Origin: Thiobacillus sp.
Lineage (GTDB): Bacteria > Pseudomonadota > Gammaproteobacteria > Burkholderiales > Thiobacillaceae
Length of the DNA stretch: 8,737 nt
Direction: 5' to 3'
NCBI GenBank assembly: GCA_011391285.1
Contig: JAABQU010000289.1
Span: 1 to 8,737, forward strand
Shown here: one piece after another, positions 1 through 4,825 of the stretch
Layout: the number at the start of each line of letters is the position of its first letter
Numbering within the stretch: the first letter of the stretch is position 1
Made by a program: the position numbers and the translations under genes
Notes under the pieces: generated by a model
What the model was told of the DNA's origin: nothing
What the model saw: only the letters and a program-made list of their open reading frames with translations
The model's database searches: none

Positions 1-1086
1 ACCGGCGACACCTGGTGCATCTACCCGATGTACACCTACGCCCACCCGATCGAGGACGCGATCGAGCACATCACGCATTCGATCTGCACCCTGGAATTCG
101 AGGACCAGCGGCCGTTCTACGACTGGCTGCTCGACAAGCTGGCCGATGGCGGTTTCTTCACCCGCCCGTTGCCGCAGCAGATCGAATTTGCGCGCCTCAA
201 CCTTACCTACGTCGTGCTGTCGAAGCGCAAACTGATTCAACTGGTGGAAGACAAGCACGTCAGCGGCTGGGACGACCCGCGTTTGCCGACGCTGGCCGGT
301 GCGCGCCGTCGCGGCTACACGGCGGAAGGCCTCAAGCGTTTCACCGACCAGATCGGCGTCTCCAAATCCGACGGCTGGATCGACTACAGCCTGCTCGAAG
401 CATGCCAGCGCGACGGGCTGAACGACACCGCGCTGCGCCGCATCGCCGTGCTCGACCCGGTCAAGCTCATCATCGACAACTACCCGGAAGGCCAGTCGGA
501 AGACTGCTTCGCCCCCAACCATCCGCAGCAGCCCGATCTGGGCAAGCGGGTGGTGCCGTTTTCACGCGAACTGTGGATCGAGCGCGAGGACTTCATGGAA
601 ACCCCGGCCAAGGGCTATTTCCGACTCTTCCCTGGCAATTCGGTGCGGCTGCGCTACGGCTACGTCGTCACCTGCACCGGCTGCGACAAGGATGCCGACG
701 GCACCATCACCGCCGTCCACTGCGACTACCTGCCCGACACCAAGTCCGGCACCCCCGGCGCCGACTCGGTCAAGGTCAAGGGCAACATCCACTGGTTATC
801 GGCGGCACACGCCTGCGAAACCGAAGTCCGCCTGTACGACCGCCTGTTCTCCACCGCGCAGCCGGGGAGCGAAAGCGGCGATTTCCTGCTGGACCTCAAC
901 GCCGATTCGGTGAAGGTGATCCGCGCACAGTTGGAGCCGGCGCTGAAGGATGCCGCGCCCGAGCAGTCCTTCCAGTTCGAGCGCCACGGCTACTTCGTCG
1001 CCGATCGCGTCGATACGAAGCCAGGTGCGCCGGTGTTCAACCGGACGGTGACGTTGAAGGATTCGTGGGGGAAGGCAAGCAGCTAA
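1..1086 (+). CDS. glnS: Glutaminyl-tRNA synthetase, C-terminal part (5' end outside window)
   Basis: Class I aminoacyl-tRNA synthetase that charges tRNA-Gln with glutamine in the cytoplasm. The frame is open from base 1 and encodes 361 residues up to TAA at 1084-1086; the bacterial enzyme is about 550 residues, so roughly the N-terminal third, with the HIGH motif, lies off the window. Visible family blocks are YAHPIEDAIEHITHSICTLE near the start, the KMSKS-equivalent VLSKRKL at 214-234, and GWDDPRLPT shortly after. The two anticodon-binding beta-barrels follow, with VKLIIDNY, the conserved VKGNIHWLSAAHA block at about 772-813, RLYDRLF, and the terminal FNRTVTLKDSW. The match to E. coli GlnRS, recalled from memory, runs to the last residues, so the C-terminus is intact. 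Internal ATGs such as the one at 28 are not the start. The gene is followed after only 34 bp by foreign remnants. Confidence 0.97.
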   Translation, partial: TGDTWCIYPMYTYAHPIEDAIEHITHSICTLEFEDQRPFYDWLLDKLADGGFFTRPLPQQIEFARLNLTYVVLSKRKLIQLVEDKHVSGWDDPRLPTLAGARRRGYTAEGLKRFTDQIGVSKSDGWIDYSLLEACQRDGLNDTALRRIAVLDPVKLIIDNYPEGQSEDCFAPNHPQQPDLGKRVVPFSRELWIEREDFMETPAKGYFRLFPGNSVRLRYGYVVTCTGCDKDADGTITAVHCDYLPDTKSGTPGADSVKVKGNIHWLSAAHACETEVRLYDRLFSTAQPGSESGDFLLDLNADSVKVIRAQLEPALKDAAPEQSFQFERHGYFVADRVDTKPGAPVFNRTVTLKDSWGKASS

Positions 1087-1120
1087 GGATGGTCAGGACA
1101 ACAACCAGAGGAGCACTGAA

Positions 1121-1239
1121 TTGGCCACCAAAGAAGCCAAAGCCCGAATAAAAATCAACAAGCTGCTGGGGGAGTCTGGCTGGCTTTTCTTCGACGATGC
1201 ATCAGGCAAGGCCAACATCGTTCTCGAACCCAAGGTCAG
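1121..1239 (+). pseudogene. hsdR: N-terminal remnant of type I restriction enzyme R subunit (HsdR)
   Basis: A TTG start at 1121 has a strong SD, AGAGGAG at 1107-1113, at 7-nt spacing. The first ~39 codons read as the typical N-terminus of one HsdR / DEAD-box restriction-subunit family: ATKEAKARIKINKLL, then a GW-FF-D pattern, then ANIVLEPKV. Similarity stops at about 1237; the same frame then runs through unrelated sequence to a stop near 1320. Full HsdR proteins are about 800-1100 residues with nuclease and helicase domains, none of which is present. I see a preserved translation start and leader attached to a deleted gene body. The family call rests on remembered N-terminal homology and is probable rather than certain. 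No hsdM or hsdS is visible. Confidence 0.6.
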
Positions 1240-1314
1240 ACCGAAGCGGCCATCAATGCAATCCAGGCACTGTTCACTGCATTTTCAGATGCCTACAAAT
1301 CGGAAGCAGCTTGA
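1234..1314 (+). pseudogene. C-terminal tail of an unidentified gene, fused out of frame to the hsdR remnant
   Basis: From about 1234, frame 1 (not the hsdR frame) reads GQTEAAINAIQALFTAFSDA and then YKSEAA, ending with TGA at 1312-1314. The peptide is amphipathic, probably helical, and has the look of a genuine protein C-terminus. The stop lies 3 bp before the ATG of the RT gene at 1318, the spacing expected of two genes of one operon. I infer that a deletion joined the hsdR 5' end to the last ~26 codons of the gene that originally preceded the RT gene. I do not recognise the family; an HsdM or HsdS tail or an RT accessory protein are possibilities without support. Confidence 0.4.
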
Positions 1315-1317
1315 GGC

Positions 1318-1497
1318 ATGAACAAGCCGGATTTCCTGCGTTGGTTCAACCGAGGTTTCTGGAAGGCGTTTTAACGCAGCACGTTTCCCATCGATATCCC
1401 GAAAACGCCGGCAGACAAAACTGCGCTGGTTGAAGCGGTATACGAAGACATCGCGTCGGCGCGCTACGGCCCAGGCATTCCGGAGACCGAGCTGGTA
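1318..1497 (+). pseudogene. 5' segment of the reverse transcriptase gene, cut by in-frame TAA at 1372
   Basis: ATG at 1318 opens an 18-codon peptide, MNKPDFLRWFNRGFWKAF, ended by TAA at 1372-1374. The same frame then continues without another stop through 41 codons (beginning RSTFPIDIPKTPADKTALVE) directly into the RT ORF at 1498. The downstream peptide looks like real RT N-terminal sequence, with an F-P-I-x-I-P-K block before the first RT motif, so the original gene probably ran 1318-2685 (about 455 residues). A single C-to-T change (CAA to TAA, Gln19) would explain the break. No in-frame ATG or GTG occurs between the TAA and 1498. No good SD precedes 1318; initiation may have been coupled to the gene ending at 1314. 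A sequencing error cannot be excluded. Confidence 0.65.
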
Positions 1498-2685
1498 ATG
1501 AACAAGGGGCACGGCGTTGCCCGCACCGTGCCCGTTTTCGGTATCCGCGACTACTGCGTCTATTACTTCTGCATCAAAGAGCTGGAGGACGTGCTTTGTG
1601 GCAACCACACACCGAACACCTTCGGCGGCTGGACGCTCGGCGGGCAGTTGCGTGTGCAGGAGAACGACGAGATTGAGGGCGACGCTACCGCTTACGGGCT
1701 CTACTCGTTCAACCCGCAAGCATGGACGCATGCGTTTGGCGAATTCAACGCTTTGCTCTTCGCCCAGCTCGATCCTGGTCACTACGCCTACGTGTTGCAG
1801 CTTGATCTCTCGAATTTCTACGACTGCGTGCGCCTGGACATTCTGGAACGCTGGATTCGGGAACACTCGCCGCCGGAGAAGGGCTGGGTGATCGCCTTGC
1901 TGTTCTACCTGCTCAACCACTGGAACCGACGCAACACGGGCCTACACCCGCAGGCGGTGGGTCTGCCCCAGGATGCCTTGGCCGATTGCTCGCGCATCCT
2001 TTCCAACTTCTACCTGCAAAAGTACGACCAGTTTGCCGCCGGCATCTGCGCCCAGGCGGGGGCCACGTATTTTCGCTATGCCGATGACCAGATGATCTTG
2101 CTGAACGACCCGAGCAAGATCGATAATCTCCTGTTGCTGCTTACCCGAAACCTCGATCGCTATGGTCTGCGGGTAAATCAGAAGAAGGTCAAATTGTGGC
2201 CGACACCCGAGTTGATTCGGCACCGCTGCCGGGAGATTCAGGCGATTTTCGCCGACAAGGGCGACAACCAGAACCCGGCGCAGGTACGGAAGTTCGTCGA
2301 TGCCTATCTGGTACTGACGCCAACAGAATTGGCCGACACATGGAACGGTGGCATGCCGCTACTCAACCGCTTGCTATGGGCCAAACTCGATTCGCTACCC
2401 CGCAGCCTGTTCAACAGAATGATGGTTCGTCTTACTGCCGAACCATTTCTTATGCAGGCTACTGCACAGAAGATAAAACGCCTCAGTGAGTTAAACGCGC
2501 TGCGGACTGCACCTATTGATCTCAACAAGCGGATTCAAGGCATCGCCATCCGGTCGGTTCATAACGCCTTCCACCATGAAGCTCGATCGTTTTCTCAAGA
2601 AATCGGGGATAAGGCATTGCAGGCTTTTCTTGACAAGCGTATCGAGGAATTGAGCCGCATCATGCAGGCGAACATCGTCGAGTAA
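1498..2685 (+). CDS. Reverse transcriptase, Abi/unknown-group (defence-RT-like), lacking its N-terminus
   Basis: RNA-directed DNA polymerase of 395 residues from the first usable ATG. RT motifs appear in order: an N-terminal block GVARTVPVFGIRDYCVYYF (~residues 6-24) with an NTFGGWTLGG stretch (~40-49), motif A LQLDLSNFYD (~100-109, catalytic D103), motif B VGLPQDALADCSRILSNFYL (154-173), motif C YADD (194-197), and motif D YGLRVNQKK (~222-230). Motif B lacks the G-x-x-x-S-P/Q of group II intron, retron and diversity-generating RTs and instead has CSRILSNFYL, as in abortive-infection and DRT-type RTs. There is no maturase or HNH domain. A tail of about 165 residues, rich in charged helices, has no assignment. 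The 5' end is damaged (in-frame TAA at 1372), so the product is truncated or unexpressed unless reinitiation occurs at 1498. GC content is lower than in glnS or xfp, notably after 2400, suggesting transfer. The RT call is firm; the subgroup is inferred. Confidence 0.85.
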   Translation: MNKGHGVARTVPVFGIRDYCVYYFCIKELEDVLCGNHTPNTFGGWTLGGQLRVQENDEIEGDATAYGLYSFNPQAWTHAFGEFNALLFAQLDPGHYAYVLQLDLSNFYDCVRLDILERWIREHSPPEKGWVIALLFYLLNHWNRRNTGLHPQAVGLPQDALADCSRILSNFYLQKYDQFAAGICAQAGATYFRYADDQMILLNDPSKIDNLLLLLTRNLDRYGLRVNQKKVKLWPTPELIRHRCREIQAIFADKGDNQNPAQVRKFVDAYLVLTPTELADTWNGGMPLLNRLLWAKLDSLPRSLFNRMMVRLTAEPFLMQATAQKIKRLSELNALRTAPIDLNKRIQGIAIRSVHNAFHHEARSFSQEIGDKALQAFLDKRIEELSRIMQANIVE

Positions 2686-2792
2686 TACCTGAGAAGTCGG
2701 CGCTGGCATGATGACGATCTTGCCTTTCAGGGAACGCATCAATGAAAAACTAAAGGGTCCAGGCTCGAATAACTCTGAGAACGCGAACGCTC

Positions 2793-3047
2793 TCATGCCG
2801 CCATCGAATGGCCCTGCGTCTGATCGCCGATTCCCATCAGCAAACCTTCCACGCTGATGTCCTCGTCCAGCGCATCCCAGTGCAGGCCAGTGCCATTGCC
2901 TGACATTTCGTATTGCAAGCGCTGCTCCGGAGTCGCACGCAACAATCGTGGGAAATAAGCCAGGGGGACGCCGAGTTTCCGGCCGTCCGACAGGTCTACC
3001 CACATCATCGATTCATCGAAGTCGAGCCTAGTCGCCGAAATGTTCAC
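2793..3047 (-). CDS. DUF2442 domain protein
   Basis: 84-residue protein reading from GTG at 3047 (NISATRLDFDESMMWVDLSD) through G-x-x-LGVPLAYFPRLL and HWDALDEDISVEGLL, the characteristic blocks of the DUF2442 family. The size matches the family (about 80-90 residues). The start is chosen by the SD AAAGGA about 6 nt upstream of the GTG; a longer reading to TTG at 3107 adds 20 residues that are not family-like. DUF2442 proteins are small, usually encoded next to a DUF4160 gene in pairs resembling toxin-antitoxin modules; the function is unproven. Here the upstream partner is only a remnant, whose stop (3028-3030) overlaps this gene by about 20 bp. The last ~11 residues (DQTQGHSMAA region) are a variable tail. 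The gene converges on the RT gene across a ~107-bp gap in which I see nothing definite. Confidence 0.75.
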   Translation of the reverse strand: MNISATRLDFDESMMWVDLSDGRKLGVPLAYFPRLLRATPEQRLQYEMSGNGTGLHWDALDEDISVEGLLMGIGDQTQGHSMAA

Positions 3048-3135
3048 GCCATGTCCTTTCAATCTCGTCTCTGCGGGTTTCCAAAACAGTGGGGGCAGGT
3101 CTTGCAATCACACATCCACCCAAATCCACGACAGG
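3028..3135 (-). pseudogene. C-terminal remnant of a DUF4160 gene
   Basis: In the frame ending at TAG 3028-3030 the minus strand reads VLETRRDEIERTWREHFGD from about 3087. The pattern R-D-E-I-x-x-x-W-x-x-H-F at the extreme C-terminus is typical of DUF4160 proteins, the usual partners of DUF2442, and the short overlap with the DUF2442 start is the normal arrangement of such pairs. Upstream of about 3087 the frame stays open to about 3135 (PVVDLGGCV) but no longer resembles the family convincingly. No N-terminal DUF4160 block is present before the antitoxin gene begins. I infer loss of most of the gene, perhaps when the neighbouring toxin-antitoxin pair was joined here. Confidence 0.4.
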
Positions 3136-3139
3136 CGTT

Positions 3140-3466
3140 TCAGTTGCCTGACGTCGTGCGGCGTTTCGCTGCAGGGCTTGTCGACGGCTTGGCGTGCTCC
3201 CGTGTTTCTGCCAAACGACCGGTCACGTATTTGTGCAACACGCTGGCGATCAGCGTCTGGTACGGCACACCTTCTTCGAGTGCGCGGGTCTGGATGTCGC
3301 TCAGATCGCCGGAGGATAGCCGGATGTTGACTCTGCGATCCTTGATCGCAGTGGCGCGCGCGGCGGCCTTGAATTTGGCGAGTTCGGCCTTGCTGGCCAT
3401 GGACTTGAGCTGCCCCTTGTCGAATGCAACAAGCACTTCGTTTTCGTAGTCGTCAATCTTCGGCAT
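3140..3466 (-). CDS. BrnA/CopG-like ribbon-helix-helix antitoxin
   Basis: 108 residues from ATG at 3466. The N-terminal region (MPKIDDYENEVLVAFDKGQL) is followed by a Lys/Ala-rich helix (~21-40) and a ribbon-helix-helix DNA-binding domain at about 43-86, with the beta strand RRVNIRLSSGDL and helices LSDIQTRALEEGVPYQTLIA and SVLHKYVTGRL. Such proteins bind and neutralise their toxin and repress their own promoter. ATG 3466 is preferred because AAGG lies 8 nt upstream; a GTG at 3475 would overlap that SD. The gene overlaps the 3' end of the toxin gene by 14 bp, giving the toxin-first order of BrnT-BrnA modules. The last ~22 residues (AETREHAKPSTSPAAKRR and on) are basic, low complexity, and longer than I expect for the family, so the original stop may have been lost. 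The antitoxin role is well supported; the exact family name is less sure. Confidence 0.85.
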   Translation of the reverse strand: MPKIDDYENEVLVAFDKGQLKSMASKAELAKFKAAARATAIKDRRVNIRLSSGDLSDIQTRALEEGVPYQTLIASVLHKYVTGRLAETREHAKPSTSPAAKRRTTSGN

Positions 3467-3746
3467 CGGTTTCACCTTGATTCAAATAATCCCGCGTCGC
3501 CTTGCGGCTGGGAATGATGGTCTTGAGAAAGTAATACGCTTCTTCTTCGACAAATGGCACCAGATAAGCGTAGCTATCGCAGGCGACGACCAGTACGCGC
3601 TGTCGGGGATATTTCTCCGGATTCGGATGCGACAGGATGTCGAGCAGGCCGCCGGTTTCGACGGCGACAACCACGCGCTCGAATGAGATGCCGCGCTCGG
3701 CCTTGATGGCTTCGTTCTTATCCGCATTCCAGCGAAACGTTTTCAT
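3453..3746 (-). CDS. BrnT-like type II toxin
   Basis: 97 residues from ATG at 3746. The sequence has the BrnT layout: FRWNADKNEAIKAERGISFE at the N-terminus (the family's F-x-W-D-x-x-K ... G-I-S-F-E), a central strand block RQRVLVVACDSYAYLVPFV, and the C-terminal TIIPSRKATRDYL matching the family's I-S-A-R-K-A-T block. BrnT proteins have an RNase/RelE-like fold and inhibit translation by RNA cleavage; that activity is known for the family and inferred here. The central part is more divergent than classical BrnT, so a DUF4258-type relative is the alternative. The antitoxin follows with a 14-bp overlap, implying translational coupling. No SD precedes the ATG; the predicted promoter places the transcript start at or next to the start codon. 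Confidence 0.8.
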   Translation of the reverse strand: MKTFRWNADKNEAIKAERGISFERVVVAVETGGLLDILSHPNPEKYPRQRVLVVACDSYAYLVPFVEEEAYYFLKTIIPSRKATRDYLNQGETDAED

Positions 3747-3752
3747 GCGGGC

Positions 3753-3781
3753 ATACTAGATCAGCGTGTGCCTTTTGTCAC
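3753..3781 (-). promoter_or_regulatory. Predicted sigma-70 promoter of the toxin-antitoxin operon
   Basis: On the minus strand GTGACA (3781-3776, 5 of 6 to TTGACA) and TAGTAT (3758-3753, 4 of 6 to TATAAT) are separated by exactly 17 bp. The expected start, 6-7 bp past the -10 box, falls at about 3746, the A of the toxin ATG, so the mRNA would have almost no leader. The box lies in the divergent spacer shared with the tonB-family gene, where autorepression by the antitoxin would be expected. Sequence-only prediction. Confidence 0.45.
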
Positions 3782-3873
3782 CAACCTGTCTGAACATTGC
3801 GTTCTTTGTTTTGTACGCTGGATTTTGCTTTGGACTTTGGCTTCGGCCTTTAGTTACCAGTGACGTCGCCGCC

Positions 3874-3892
3874 CGCATCATGCCAAGATGCG
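3874..3892. repeat. Perfect 6-bp inverted repeat upstream of the tonB-family gene
   Basis: CGCATC (3874-3879) and GATGCG (3887-3892) are perfect reverse complements around a 7-nt loop. The loop begins with an in-frame ATG (3880) that is an alternative start for the TonB-family protein. It could be an operator half-site pair or an RNA hairpin that masks that ATG; it is also short enough to be chance in GC-rich DNA. Confidence 0.3.
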
Positions 3893-3918
3893 CCGGTTCA
3901 ACACCACGTCACTATTTC

Positions 3919-4767
3919 ATGCCTGCAGTCCGTATCCGTTTGCCCCTGGCTCTTGCGCTGTCGCTGGGGGTTCATGCGGGCGTGGCACTGTGGGCGGTCC
4001 GGATGCCGCCGTCTCCCCCACCGGCCGCCCTAGAGCCCTTGCAGGTCAATCTCACGCTTGCGCCTGTGCAACCGGTGAAGCCTGCGCGGCCCGCCAGCCC
4101 GACGCCGCCGAGCGTGGAGAAAAAGAAACGTGTTCGCGTGCCGGATGCGCCCTCTGCGCCAGCATCCGGGAAAACGCCGGCCACGATGGCCGCGCCGTCC
4201 GCACCCACGGCAGAGGAATGGCAGCTCGCCTCGACCTACACGCTCAAGAACAGCAAGCGCTACCGCTACAACTGGGGCCAGCAGGTGCGCAGCATGATGG
4301 GGACGGCGGTGGCTGGCGAGCGGCAGGGGCTGGTGCGCATCCATATCGAAATCGCACCCGACGGCAAGCTCGCCAAGGTGGAGGTGCTGTGGTCGACCTC
4401 GGAGATCGCCGAGAAGCTGGCCTTGCAGGCGATTCGATCGATGCCGCCGCTGCCGTCCACGCCGACGGGCAAGCCGCTGGTTTTCGAGAAGACCATCGCC
4501 TTCCTGCCCTTCGAGTCGGGCTGGCCGCCGATTTACAAGAACGACTGCCTGCTGGACCCGACGTCGTTCAAGAACCCGTTCGCGTGGAACGCTTCCGCGC
4601 CGCAAGGCGTGCAGCAAGCCAGCACGGAAGGCGCCACTCCAACACGCAGCGCCGCCGCGCCGACCGAGTGCCCCGATGCCGGACCGGACTCGATCGAGGC
4701 GGAAGAAAAGGACATGGAGCGCCAGTTCAAGGAATGGGGCGCGGCGAATTTGAACGGGGCCGACTGA
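3919..4767 (+). CDS. TonB-family energy-transducer-like protein
   Basis: 282 residues from ATG 3919. The N-terminus is a short basic stretch followed by one membrane anchor (LPLALALSLGVHAGVALWAV, ~8-27). A periplasmic Pro/Ala/Lys-rich spacer follows (~29-90, with PVQPVKPARPASPTPP and a KKKRVRV cluster). A TonB C-terminal-like fold comes next (~112-200): RYRYNWGQQV, then GLVRIHIEIAPDGKLAKVEV, then ALQAIRSMPPLPSTP, matching the G-x-V-x-V-x-F-x-I-x-x-D-G and A-x-x-A-I-R-x-x-P-P-x-P signatures. TonB proteins couple ExbBD energy to outer-membrane receptors. No exbB, exbD or receptor gene is adjacent, so the partner is unknown. An extra acidic tail of ~75 residues after FLPFESGW, ending EEKDMERQFKEWGAANLNGA, is unusual. 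The start is uncertain: no SD precedes 3919; ATG 3880 or 3766 would extend the N-terminus, the latter adding a second hydrophobic segment. Confidence 0.8.
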   Translation: MPAVRIRLPLALALSLGVHAGVALWAVRMPPSPPPAALEPLQVNLTLAPVQPVKPARPASPTPPSVEKKKRVRVPDAPSAPASGKTPATMAAPSAPTAEEWQLASTYTLKNSKRYRYNWGQQVRSMMGTAVAGERQGLVRIHIEIAPDGKLAKVEVLWSTSEIAEKLALQAIRSMPPLPSTPTGKPLVFEKTIAFLPFESGWPPIYKNDCLLDPTSFKNPFAWNASAPQGVQQASTEGATPTRSAAAPTECPDAGPDSIEAEEKDMERQFKEWGAANLNGAD

Positions 4768-4808
4768 ATTTCACGGGAATGACACCAATGGCCAGGCAGA
4801 CATCGACT

Positions 4809-4824
4809 GGCGCATAGACGCGCC
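4809..4824. terminator. Short inverted repeat between convergent tonB-family gene and sulP
   Basis: GGCGC (4809-4813) and GCGCC (4820-4824) pair around the 6-nt loop ATAGAC in the 58-bp gap between two convergent genes, 1 bp outside the sulP stop codon. Position and symmetry suit a shared transcription end, but the stem is only 5 bp and there is no T-run on either side, so an intrinsic terminator is doubtful. Confidence 0.25.
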
Positions 4825-4825
4825 T

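Noticed and set aside
15..1151. Long + strand frame (378 codons) overlapping glnS
   Set aside because: Arg/Pro/Ala-rich product in a shifted frame across a gene with clear GlnRS homology; typical GC-rich shadow.
1498..2685. Diversity-generating retroelement, retron or group II intron
   Set aside because: Motif B lacks the hallmarks of all three; no template/variable repeat pair, no Avd-like gene, no retron msr-msd inverted repeats and no maturase domain were seen.
2491..3003. 170-codon minus-strand frame across the RT 3' end and the DUF2442 gene
   Set aside because: Overlaps two recognisable genes, composition is non-protein-like, and no family motif is seen.
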